The position numbers were made by a program, and so were the translations under genes. The notes under the pieces were generated by a model. That model was not told the origin of the DNA and did not search any database. It was given only the letters and a program-made list of their open reading frames with translations. From Mycobacterium szulgai (GTDB lineage: Bacteria; Actinomycetota; Actinomycetes; Mycobacteriales; Mycobacteriaceae), in NCBI RefSeq assembly GCF_002116635.1, contig NZ_LQPW01000145.1:1-64000 (forward strand): a stretch of 64,000 bases of DNA, read 5' to 3'. Below are positions 48,401 through 55,832 of the stretch, in pieces (position 1 is the stretch's first letter; every line of letters starts with the position of its first letter).

Positions 48401-50052
48401 CCGGCATCCAGAACTACGGTTCGCTGCAGTCGGGCTTCGCCAACCTCGGCAACACCATCTCGGGCTGGTTCAACACCGGGACCGCCAACCCGTCCAGCGT
48501 GTCGGGCTGGCAGAACATCGGCACCGACCTGGCCGGCTGGTTCCGCAACGGGCCGGATGCGACGACGTTCAGCTTCGGTCTGGCCGACCACGGGTTCTTC
48601 AACCTCGGCAGCGCCAACATCGGCAACTACAACCTCGGCAACGGCAACATCGGCAGCTTCAACCTGGGCAACGCCAACATCGGCGACCTCAACCTGGGCG
48701 GCGCCAACATCGGCAGCGGCAACTGGGGTCTCAGCAACGTCGGCAGCGGCAACATCGGCTTCGGCAACGCCGGCCCCGGCGTGACGGCGGCCCTGCAGAA
48801 CTTCGGGTTCGGCAACACCGGCAGCTTCAACATCGGCTTGGGCAACACCGGCAACGGCAACATCGGCTTCGGCAACACCGGCGACGGCAACATCGGTATC
48901 GGCCTCACCGGCAACGCGCTCACCGGCTTCGGCAACTGGAACTCGGGCAGCGGCAACATCGGCTTGTTCAACTCCGGCACCAACAACATCGGCATCGGCA
49001 ACTCGGGCACCGGAAACTGGGGCATCGGCAACACCGGCAACTACAACACCGGTATCGGCAACAACGGCAACACCAACACCGGCTTCTTCAACAGCGGCAT
49101 GGTCAACACCGGCTTGGGCAACTCGGGAAACTACAACACCGGCTTCTTCAACGCGGGCAGCACCAACACCGGCAGCTTCAACCCGGGCAACTACAACACC
49201 GGCGGCTTCAACCCGGGCAACTACAACACCGGCTACTTCAACACCGGCAACTCCAACACCGGCTTTGCCAACTCCGGCAATGTCGACACCGGCGCATTCA
49301 TCGCCGGCAACTACAGCAACGGCTTCTTCTGGCGCGGCGACTACCAGGGCCTAGGGGCGTTGAGCTACCAGGTCACCATTCCGTCGATCCCGTGGAATTA
49401 CGACATCCAGGGCGACATCGAAATACCGATCACCGGCACCATCAACGCGATCACTCAAGAGGCGTTCACGCTCGCCGAGTTCGCGATACCCATCAGTCTG
49501 GAAACCACCATCTGCATCCTCTACATCCCCTTCGTGGGATGTGTGCTGCACGTCTCGTTCACCATCCCGATCACCACCGAGCACCTCGGCCCGTACACCA
49601 TCGATCCGAGCGTCCTCAACCCCGAAACGCCGCTGAGCTTCAACATCTCCAACCCGCTGAGCTTCATGGGCAACGGCTCGGTGGGCCCGACCACCTTCGG
49701 TTTCAACTGGCAGCAGTCGCCCGGATTCTTCAACTCGAGCACCGCCCCGTCGTCGGGCTTCTTCAACGACGGGGCGGGGGGCGCGTCGGGCTTCTTCAAC
49801 GCCGTGGACGGCGCGGTGTCGGGGCTGGGCAACATCTACACCGAGACGTCGGGCTTCTTCAACTCCGGCGGCGTCGGAAACTCTGGTCTGCAGAACCACG
49901 GCACCCTGGAATCCGGCTGGGCGAACCTGGGCAACACCCTGTCGGGTATCTACAACACCAGCATCCTGGACGCGATGACGCAGGCCTTCATCTCCGGGGT
50001 CGGGAATTTCGGCAGCAACCTGTCCGGCTTCCTCAACGACAATGTGCCTTAG
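39496..50052 (+). CDS. Giant PPE-MPTR family protein (3518 aa), PPE8-like
   Basis: The GTG at 39496 is preceded by GGGACAGGTGAT. The PPE domain MSFAVLPPEINSARLLLGAG covers residues 1 to ~180; the rest is MPTR repeats in seven supermodules, with markers (WRADNQG, WRGDYQG and variants) near residues 408, 815, 1266, 1732, 2218, 2791 and 3277. The first module lacks the beta-rich spacer and jumps straight to a TTTLFSSGFFNSG restart. The only cysteines I noticed are Cys3340 and Cys3349 in the last spacer. It ends beside hspR in convergent orientation, as PPE7/PPE8 do in H37Rv (PPE8 is about 3300 aa). Confidence 0.92.
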   Translation: MSFAVLPPEINSARLLLGAGLEPMLSAAAAWDGLSSELGAAANQFSSVTANLVGFSWQGPASMAMAGAAAPYLGWLSAAAAQADEAATQVRLAAAAFEAALTATVHPAVISANRTQFVSLVISNLLGQNAPAIAAAESQYEQMWAQDVAAMFGYYSGASAAVSGLTPFAAAAPSAIGVLAQRLARNLGLANVGQGNVGNGNIGNFNIGSGNIGSNNIGSGNNGSGNFGFGNVGPGLTAALNNIGFGNTGSGNIGFGNTGDNNIGFGNTGNGNRGIGLTGNGAQGFGGPNSGTGNIGLFNSGTNNIGIGNSGTGNWGIGNSGNSYNTGIGNSGDANTGFFNAGLANTGIGNAGNFNTGSYNPGSSNTGGFNIGSYNSGYFNTGNYNTGLANSGNVDTGLLISGNNSNGFLWRADNQGWFYGQNGPGLGNTTTLFSSGFFNSGQGSASGILNSGANNSGILNSSLGAIGNSGFANTGIQESGLFNSGNTISGLLNSSLTAVTIPAYTSGVLNTGSNLSGFFRGPTTFNIGFANVGIGNILSNANVGNYNILANANVGSVNILGSGNLGDYNIVGSGNWGSYNFFGSGNIGNQNLGSANIGNQNFGAANIGISNIGFGNLGNGNVGRGNVGDNNNGFANAGNLNRGFANTGNSNTGFGNTGNNSFGIGLTGDNQVGIGALNSGIGNNGFFNSGTNNVGLFNAGTGNWGIGNSGTGNVGVLNAGTGNWGFENPGTGNTGWSNAGSYNSGLMNAGLLNSGWLNAGSYNTGGFNVGQTNTGSYNVGNVNTGFFNPGDTNTGFFNPGDVNTGAFDTGSFNNGIFVAGNNQGQISLHLSYTTPYVPINEQMIIPVDSVMNLGGQVIPVTVAGTVFPKTYYLGGFFYFGPVILGGSAITIPNVTVGIGGPNINVPITFVGAIESRTITFIDIEPAPGFGNKTTNPSSGFFNSGAGGTSGWGNFGATTSGWLNSGLSGALGNSGFQNFGSLQSGWANLGNSVSGFYNTSTANLTTPGNVSGFSNIGTDLSGLVRDNNGTFFNLGLGDLGRLNVGSGNIGDFNFGGGNIGSLNIGSGNIGSLNFGSGNIGSGNIGFGNAGPTLTAALNDIGFGNTGSNNYGWGNTGDNNIGFGNTGDNNIGIGLTGSGQVGINFAGGFNSGTGNIGLFNSGSNNIGIGNSGSGNFGFGNSGSLNTGIGNSGSTNTGLFNVGIANTGFSNAGNYNSGWYNAGDANTGIANRGSYNTGLYNAGNYSTGLANQGAIDTGAFITGDMGNGIMWRGDSEGLWGSSYVIHIPEIPGHVDITAPINIPITAGFTNTLYSGITLEDVHFGFTPAVGGVPILAGVINSVTVPPVTGTGPQVVFNIGALDGSTKIFVPATATLGPADWTVFNIPAQTGYFNSTANPSSGLFNLGSGTVSGFGNLGSNVSGFQNYANGATSGFKNYGGLQSGIANFGTAVSGLFNTGVGTPANVSGVLNHGANIAGFFRDQVAGVTTFNLGLANLGANNVGFGNVGDFNIGLGNLGTANLGSANLGSYNIFDGNRGSYNFGPGNFGDYNIGLANLGNYNFGFGNAGSSNQGFANTGSNNIGFANTGSNNIGIGLTGNNQQGFGAWNSGTGNSGFFNSGTNNVGLFNSGSGNIGIANSGTGNWGIGNTGDTNTGILNAGNVNTGFLNPGNVNTGVGNVGGYNSGSFNVGSFNTFGLNPGSYNTGHLNLGDYNTGLGNSGNVDTGFFNSGNYSNGYLWRGDYQGLWGIDWTVSVPDTAIPLHMHVPIYLNVPINGTLGVFTMFGFVIPPVTVDVSFFGISTKVVEVNAIFIPNIAISLPPIGMNIGAGPDPLIDIGGNGGLLPIKIPTLNIPATPGFSNSTTAPSSGFFNSGSGTVSGFGNTGRNSSGFLNLTSGTSGISGFKNFGDLLSGMSNFGNNVSGFLNTSTLGLAMPGNISGVENIGNNIAGFFNNNPIANVGFANIGSGNVGGGNLGSNNFGFGNVGSGNFGSGNIGDFNFLSGNRGSYNIGPANLGDYNVGLGNFGNYNFGLGNLGSNNQGFANNGSNNIGFANTGSNNIGIGLSGNGQFGFGGLNSGSGNTGLFNSGTNNVGFFNSGTGNVGIGNSGTGNFGIGNAGVASTGIGNVGPGNWGLWNAGSGNTGIADAGTYNTGLYNVGTTNTGFANPGDYNTGSYNTGSFNTGGFNSGDYNTGHFNSGDYNTGLANPGNVNTGAFNAGNYNNGMFWRADYQGLIGVHYAFYVPQFPVLTFDINIPINIPIHADFNTLAVNGFTIPPITINALQITNFSIGPITIPTITGTLPVIDVTIGGPDNGIPIAIRSGAGPVNITLLDIQPAPGIGNTTSSPSSGFYNNGTGTVSGFGNLGANLSGFRNTNIGTLGSSGWQNFGSLQSGWANLGNTVSGFYNTSTADLATAGHLSGLANFGTDLSGLFRGPAGTPVINLGLADLGHGNLGSGNVGDFNIGSGNLGNANFGFGNVGDANFGNGNIGSGNFGFGNAGPGLTAALHNIGFGNTGSGNVGWGNTGDGNFGFGNTGTGNIGIGLTGNNQVGFGPLNFGTNNMGLFNLGDNNVGIANAGNGNQGWANAGNGNIGLFNTGNNNVGIGLTGDNQSGFSSLNSGFANTGFFNAGTSNTGLFNSGTANFGLFNSGTGNIGIGNMGTGGIGIGLSGNNQIGIGGTNSGSFNIGLFNSGTGNVGFGNSGTGNWGIGNTGTGNTGIGNTGTGNSGLFNTGNFNTGIANPGDYNTGAFNIGNLNTGFSNRGDFNTGSYNTGNYNTGWSNAGNYDTGAFITGSSDNGFFWRADRQGLLSYNYTIVMDRIPAYLTVDAPVNIPIVGTITNISIPAVTIPQIPASGTVDLAIISGTVFAPIGPINIHGGDPSAPSNTPIVIDFGTQPAIKMNIGAPDGSTIIHIGGTGGFGPAYVPLIDLKPTPGFFNSTTALSSGFVNWGTGSASGFFNFGNNSGLANVAIGAIGNSGIQNYGSLQSGFANLGNTISGWFNTGTANPSSVSGWQNIGTDLAGWFRNGPDATTFSFGLADHGFFNLGSANIGNYNLGNGNIGSFNLGNANIGDLNLGGANIGSGNWGLSNVGSGNIGFGNAGPGVTAALQNFGFGNTGSFNIGLGNTGNGNIGFGNTGDGNIGIGLTGNALTGFGNWNSGSGNIGLFNSGTNNIGIGNSGTGNWGIGNTGNYNTGIGNNGNTNTGFFNSGMVNTGLGNSGNYNTGFFNAGSTNTGSFNPGNYNTGGFNPGNYNTGYFNTGNSNTGFANSGNVDTGAFIAGNYSNGFFWRGDYQGLGALSYQVTIPSIPWNYDIQGDIEIPITGTINAITQEAFTLAEFAIPISLETTICILYIPFVGCVLHVSFTIPITTEHLGPYTIDPSVLNPETPLSFNISNPLSFMGNGSVGPTTFGFNWQQSPGFFNSSTAPSSGFFNDGAGGASGFFNAVDGAVSGLGNIYTETSGFFNSGGVGNSGLQNHGTLESGWANLGNTLSGIYNTSILDAMTQAFISGVGNFGSNLSGFLNDNVP

Positions 50053-50061
50053 TTAACGCCC

Positions 50062-50149
50062 GGGCTCCGCTAATTGCGCCGTTCGCTCGCCCGCTGCCGC
50101 GGGCTCCGCTAATTGCGCCGTTCGCTCGCCCGCTGCCGCGGGCTCCGCT
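50062..50149. repeat. 39-bp tandem repeat, two copies plus a partial third
   Basis: A 39-base unit beginning GGGCTCCGCTAATTGCGCCG occurs at 50062-50100 and again, base for base, at 50101-50139. The first 10 bases recur at 50140-50149. It starts 9 bases after the PPE stop, in the gap between convergent PPE and hspR genes. Perfect copies suggest recent duplication and likely length variation between strains. Confidence 0.9.
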
Positions 50150-50185
50150 CACCGGCGCGGCTCACCGGCGCGGCTCACCGGCGCG
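50147..50185. repeat. 13-bp tandem repeat, three copies, running into the hspR 3' end
   Basis: GCTCACCGGCGCG occurs three times in tandem at 50147-50159, 50160-50172 and 50173-50185. The third copy encodes the last Arg-Arg and the stop of HspR, and part of the preceding Pro codon. It follows directly on the 39-bp repeat and may have arisen by slippage from the hspR end. Confidence 0.9.
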
Positions 50186-50555
50186 GCTGCCAGACCACCA
50201 GGGCCGTGCTCTTGGGTACCACCGCGACCTCGCGGCGCTGGTTGGCCCGCAAAACGGCCAACTCGTCGGCCATCTCCCGCAGCCGGGACTGCAGCGCGTC
50301 AACCTGATTGGTCAGCTCGATGATGCGTTTGATCCCGGCGAGGTTGACGCCCTCGTCCTGCGAAAGCCGCTGCACCTCACGCAGCAAGTCAACGTCATGC
50401 TGCGAATACCGGCGGCCGCCGCCCGAGGTGCGCTCGGGCCGGACCAGGCCGAGCCGATCGTAGGTGCGCAAGGTCTGCGCGTGCATGCCGGCCAGCTCGG
50501 CGGCCACCGAGATCAGAAACGTCCGGGACTCTTCGCGCTTGGAGTTCTTGGCCAT
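50175..50555 (-). CDS. hspR: HspR, MerR-family heat-shock repressor
   Basis: The protein is 126 aa. A MerR-type HTH (FLISVAAELAGMHAQTLRTYDRLGLVRP, about residues 13-40, then GGGRRYSQHDVDLL) is followed by a coiled coil (residues ~70-105) and a tail with VVPKSTALVVWQPRR. HspR binds HAIR dyads and represses the dnaK operon and clpB, with DnaK as co-repressor in actinobacteria. It is the last gene of the operon, and its ATG overlaps the dnaJ1 stop by one base. Confidence 0.96.
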   Translation of the reverse strand: MAKNSKREESRTFLISVAAELAGMHAQTLRTYDRLGLVRPERTSGGGRRYSQHDVDLLREVQRLSQDEGVNLAGIKRIIELTNQVDALQSRLREMADELAVLRANQRREVAVVPKSTALVVWQPRR

Positions 50556-51727
50556 CAGCGGTTACCCGCCCATCCGGCCCGTGGGTTGAACCCGCTGGAC
50601 CGCTCGGCGGCCGCATAGGCCTCCAGCGCCTCTTGGGCGGCGCCTTCCACGTTGGGCGGAACGGCCACCTTGACGGTGACGAGCAGGTCTCCGTTGCCAC
50701 CGCTGCGCTTGGGAACGCCGCGACCGCGCACCCGCAGGATTCGGCCGTCGGCGGTGCCCTTGGGCACCCGCACGCCAACGGTTCCATCCAGCGTGGGCAC
50801 CGAAAGCGTTGAGCCCAAAGCCAATTCGGTAAAGCTGACCGGAACGGTGACGGTCAGGTCGTCACCGTCGCGGCCGAAGACCTTGTCCGGGCGCACGTGC
50901 ACCGTCACGTACAGATCGCCCGACGGGGCACCACGCAGGCCGGCTTCGCCCTGCCCGGCCAGCCGGATCCGTTGTCCGTCTTCGACACCGGGTGGAATCC
51001 GCACATTGATGGTGCGGGTGCGGGTGGTGACGCCGGTGCCTTTGCACTCGTCGCAGGGGTGCTCGATGATCGACCCGCTGCCGCGGCAATCGGTGCACGG
51101 TTCGGAGAAGCCGAACGCGCCCTGGTTGCGGTTGACCACACCCGAGCCGTTGCAGTTGGGACACACCTTGGGGCTGGTGCCCGGCCGGGCACCGCTGCCG
51201 TGGCAGTTGGTACACGGCGCCGGGCTGGTCAGCCGCAGCGGCATCGCTACGCCCTTCGCGGCCTCGAGGAAGTCCAGCTCGGTCTCGGTCTCCAAGTCGT
51301 TGCCACGCCGCGGCCGGCTCGGACGCGGACTGCCGCCGCGCCCGAACAAGCCGCCGAACAGGTCGCCGATGTTGGCGCCGCCCGAGCGGCCCGCCGCCTC
51401 GAACAGGTCGTTGAGGTTGAACTCAGCGCCGTCACCGCCGCCGCTGAAGCCACCGAAGCCACCGCCATCGAACCGGCGGCCGCCTCCGAAGCCCCCGCCG
51501 GAGAACAGCCGGCGGGTTTCGTCGTACTCCTTGCGCTTGGCCTCGTCGGACAAGACGCTGTAGGCCTCGGAGACCGCCTTGAACCGCTCGGCTCCCCCGG
51601 GGTTCTTGTCCGGATGCAGATCGGAAGCCAGCTTGCGGTAAGCCGTCTTGATGTCTTTCTGGCTGGCGTCAGAGGAGACGCCCAGCTCCTTGTAGAAGTC
51701 CTTTTCGACCCATTCACGCTGGGCCAT
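50555..51727 (-). CDS. dnaJ1: DnaJ1 co-chaperone
   Basis: The protein is 390 aa. The J domain has HPD at residues 38-40 (LASDLHPDKNPG). A long Gly/Phe-rich region follows (about residues 70-130), then four zinc-binding CxxCxGxG motifs (CTNCHGSG, CPNCNGSG, CTDCRGSG, CDECKGTG) and two substrate-binding beta domains. It delivers clients to DnaK and stimulates ATP hydrolysis. GAGAGGGGGTG upstream is a strong ribosome site. The gap to grpE is 53 bases. Confidence 0.97.
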   Translation of the reverse strand: MAQREWVEKDFYKELGVSSDASQKDIKTAYRKLASDLHPDKNPGGAERFKAVSEAYSVLSDEAKRKEYDETRRLFSGGGFGGGRRFDGGGFGGFSGGGDGAEFNLNDLFEAAGRSGGANIGDLFGGLFGRGGSPRPSRPRRGNDLETETELDFLEAAKGVAMPLRLTSPAPCTNCHGSGARPGTSPKVCPNCNGSGVVNRNQGAFGFSEPCTDCRGSGSIIEHPCDECKGTGVTTRTRTINVRIPPGVEDGQRIRLAGQGEAGLRGAPSGDLYVTVHVRPDKVFGRDGDDLTVTVPVSFTELALGSTLSVPTLDGTVGVRVPKGTADGRILRVRGRGVPKRSGGNGDLLVTVKVAVPPNVEGAAQEALEAYAAAERSSGFNPRAGWAGNR

Positions 51728-51780
51728 ATCGCGTCACCCCCTCTCAACCTCTCTTTTTCCGCGTCCTTAGATTCTGTGCC

Positions 51781-52433
51781 CTATTCACCCGCGGTGTCGC
51801 CGTTATCGCCCGTGTCGGCTCGCTCGGATGCAGCCGGTTCCGATTCCGGGTCCGGCGTAGTGCCCTGGTCTTGCGGGTCGTCGGCAACGGTGTCGACGAC
51901 AGCGACCAGTGCGTTGCGCAGCACGTGCTCACCCAGCTGGTAGCCCTGCCGCATGACGTTGCCGATCACCGGCTTCGAGTCCTGGCCGCCGCCGCCCTCG
52001 TGTTGCACGGCTTCGTGCAGGACGGGGTCGAAATCCTCACCCTCGGTGCCGAACGGCTTGAGTCCGAGATCCGACAACGCGCTCATCAGCTTGTCCGCCA
52101 CCGCCTTCAACGGGCCGGAGTCCAAATCGCCGTGTTTACGGGCACGTTCGATGTCGTCCACCGCGTGCAGCAATTGGCTGACGACGGCCGCCTTGGCCCG
52201 ATCCGCGGCTGCCTGCTGGTCGCGCAACGCCCGCTTGCGGTAGTTGGCGAAGTCGGCTTGCACCCGTTGCAGATCGGCGGTCAGCTCGGCGACTTTGGCG
52301 GCCGCCCCGGTTTCCGCCGGGCCTTGGGTCCCTCCCGGCGTACTGCCGGGAGGGACCTGTCGCACTTCACCCGTCTCGGGATCGATGCGCCGTTTGTCGG
52401 TGACCGTTACCTGTTCCTGTGGAATGTCTTCGG

Positions 52434-52437
<4 letters not shown>
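51781..52437 (-). CDS. grpE: GrpE nucleotide exchange factor
   Basis: The protein is 218 aa from a GTG start that overlaps the dnaK stop (GTGA). A disordered N-terminus leads into a long helix (KVAELTADLQRVQADFANYRK) and the beta domain (GLKPFGTEGEDFDPVLHEAV). It ends in an acidic Asp/Glu/Ser tail. GrpE releases ADP from DnaK. Confidence 0.96.
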
Positions 52438-54302
<1,865 letters not shown>

Positions 54303-54346
54303 AGTGAATCCTCCTGATTGATGTAGAGCTTCTTTACTGCACTATG

Positions 54347-54366
54347 CTGAGTGAACCCCGCTCAAG
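54347..54366. promoter_or_regulatory. HAIR element 1 upstream of dnaK
   Basis: On the minus strand this reads CTTGAG-N8-ACTCAG, one base off the HspR consensus in the right arm. It lies 45-64 bases before the dnaK ATG, where bound HspR would block the promoter. Confidence 0.82.
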
Positions 54367-54400
54367 ACTGCCTGCGACGACGTCGCCGTGTCAACCCATC

Positions 54401-54421
54401 CTTGAGTGTGGTCCGCTCAAC
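54401..54421. promoter_or_regulatory. HAIR element 2 upstream of dnaK
   Basis: CTTGAGT-N7-GCTCAAC on the plus strand matches the HspR operator closely. It lies 35 bases beyond element 1. Paired HAIR sites in front of dnaK are the usual arrangement in mycobacteria and Streptomyces. Confidence 0.85.
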
Positions 54422-54477
54422 TTGCTGATCATCCTAACGGCAGCCAATCCCGTCTTGTTCCCGGGTGGAGTAATTAG

Positions 54478-54499
54478 TAACAGAGCAATCGCTCTGTTA
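54478..54499. promoter_or_regulatory. Palindromic operator in front of the TetR gene
   Basis: TAACAGAGC (54478-54486) and GCTCTGTTA (54491-54499) are perfect complements around AATC. It ends 10 bases before the ATG of the TetR gene, the position expected for autoregulation. The core GAGCAATCGCTC also occurs in the double palindrome at 31971-32008. Confidence 0.8.
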
Positions 54500-54509
54500 T
54501 CGTCCAGGC

Positions 54510-55127
54510 ATGCCACGCCCCCGCGTGTACGACACCGATCGCGTCCTGGACGCCGTCGAGTCCTTGGCCGTCAGCTCAGGACCGGCCGCGGTGACCATTC
54601 GTGCGATCAGTGCAGCAGCCGGCCTGTCCAACGGCGCGCTCTATCACACCTTCGGATCGCGGGCCGGCCTGATCGGCCGGGCGTGGCTGCGGGCGGGACG
54701 CCGGTTTCTCAACGTGCAAACCTCGCTGGTCGACCGGGCCAGCGGAACCGACGCAGTGGTGGCCGCCGCCGACGCACCGGCGGTGTTCGCCGAGCGGTAT
54801 CCGGATTCCTCGCTACTGCTGCTGACCGTGCAGCGCGAGCAACTGCTGCAGCCCGACCTGCCCGGTGCGGTCGCCACCGAGCTCACCGATCTCGATACGG
54901 CGCTGGTCGAACTGATGATTCGGCTCGCCAAGCACGTCTGGAACCGTAAGGACGCCGCCGCCGTCGACACGATCACCACCTGCATCGTCGACCTGCCGAC
55001 CGCGATCCTGCTGCGCCGCAACCGACTGGGCAGCACCACCGCGCGCGAGCAACTGCGTGCCGCGGTTACCGCCGTACTTGACATCGGGCCTCCACCGGAC
55101 GGGGCACCAGAAAGGGCAACAGCATGA
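54510..55127 (+). CDS. TetR-family transcriptional regulator
   Basis: The protein is 205 aa. The N-terminal HTH is clear (VTIRAISAAAGLSNGALYHTFGSRAGLIGRAW, about residues 28-60), and the C-terminal helical domain is ligand-binding and variable. The stop overlaps the crotonase ATG by 4 bases (ATGA), so the two form an operon and the ligand may be an acyl-CoA. The palindrome just upstream is the likely autoregulatory site. It diverges from dnaK with 207 bases between the starts. Confidence 0.9.
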   Translation: MPRPRVYDTDRVLDAVESLAVSSGPAAVTIRAISAAAGLSNGALYHTFGSRAGLIGRAWLRAGRRFLNVQTSLVDRASGTDAVVAAADAPAVFAERYPDSSLLLLTVQREQLLQPDLPGAVATELTDLDTALVELMIRLAKHVWNRKDAAAVDTITTCIVDLPTAILLRRNRLGSTTAREQLRAAVTAVLDIGPPPDGAPERATA

Positions 55128-55786
55128 CCATCAGCCTGCGCTACGACGAAAAGATCGCCATCCTGGATCTCGGCGACGACGAAAACCGTTTCTCGCCAAG
55201 CTTTCTCGATGACATCAACGCACACCTCGACGAGATCGTGGCCGGCAACGCACACGGCCTGGTCACCACCGCCGTCGGCAAGTTCTACTCCAATGGACTG
55301 GATCTGGACTGGCTCGGCGCCAACGGCGACCAGACCCAGTGGTACGTCGGGCGCGTCCACGCGTTGCTGGCCCGGATGCTCACCCTGCCCATTCCCACGG
55401 CGGCGGCCGTCGTCGGCCATGCCTTCGGAGCCGGGGCGATGCTGGCCACGGCGCACGATTTCCGGGTCATGCGAGCCGACCGCGGCTACTTCTGCTTTCC
55501 CGAGGTTGACATTCACATCCCCTTCACCGACGGCATGGCCGCACTCATCCAGGCCAAACTCTCGCCGCAGACCGCGGTGGCGTCCATGACGACGGGTCGC
55601 CGGTTCGGCGGCGAAGACGCCGCGCGCGTAGGGATCGTCGACGCCACCGCGGCCGAGGGTGACGTGACCGCCGCGGCGGTCGAGATGCTGCGTCCGCTCG
55701 GCGGCAAGGACCCCGGCACGCTGGGCGCGATCAAGCAAACCATGTTTGCCCCTGCTATCGCGGCGCTAAGCCCGGCGGTGAGTTAG
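55124..55786 (+). CDS. Enoyl-CoA hydratase/isomerase-like protein, short form
   Basis: The protein is 220 aa, shorter than usual crotonases (about 260). The oxyanion-hole region reads VVGHAFGAGAMLATAHDFRVM, so the first catalytic Glu position of hydratases is not acidic here. The region FCFPEVDIHIPFTDGM keeps one Glu, a pattern closer to delta3-enoyl-CoA isomerases. Isomerase or non-hydratase chemistry is inferred. It is translationally coupled to the TetR gene. Confidence 0.82.
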   Translation: MTISLRYDEKIAILDLGDDENRFSPSFLDDINAHLDEIVAGNAHGLVTTAVGKFYSNGLDLDWLGANGDQTQWYVGRVHALLARMLTLPIPTAAAVVGHAFGAGAMLATAHDFRVMRADRGYFCFPEVDIHIPFTDGMAALIQAKLSPQTAVASMTTGRRFGGEDAARVGIVDATAAEGDVTAAAVEMLRPLGGKDPGTLGAIKQTMFAPAIAALSPAVS

Positions 55787-55832
55787 CCTGACGCCATTGT
55801 CTCTCTCGGGCGAAGGGCTCCAGGATTCCGAA

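Noticed and set aside
40879..48591. Very long antisense ORFs (about 1000 and 900 aa) on the minus strand of the larger PPE gene, and a similar one opposite the PE_PGRS gene at 18833-21547
   Set aside because: They mirror the GGX and NxGxxN codon repeats, giving monotonous Val/Ala/Gly or Pro-rich translations with no start signals or domains.
32650..50000. Short regularly repeated DNA resembling a CRISPR array
   Set aside because: The repeats are in-frame MPTR codons without constant-length unique spacers, and no cas genes are present.
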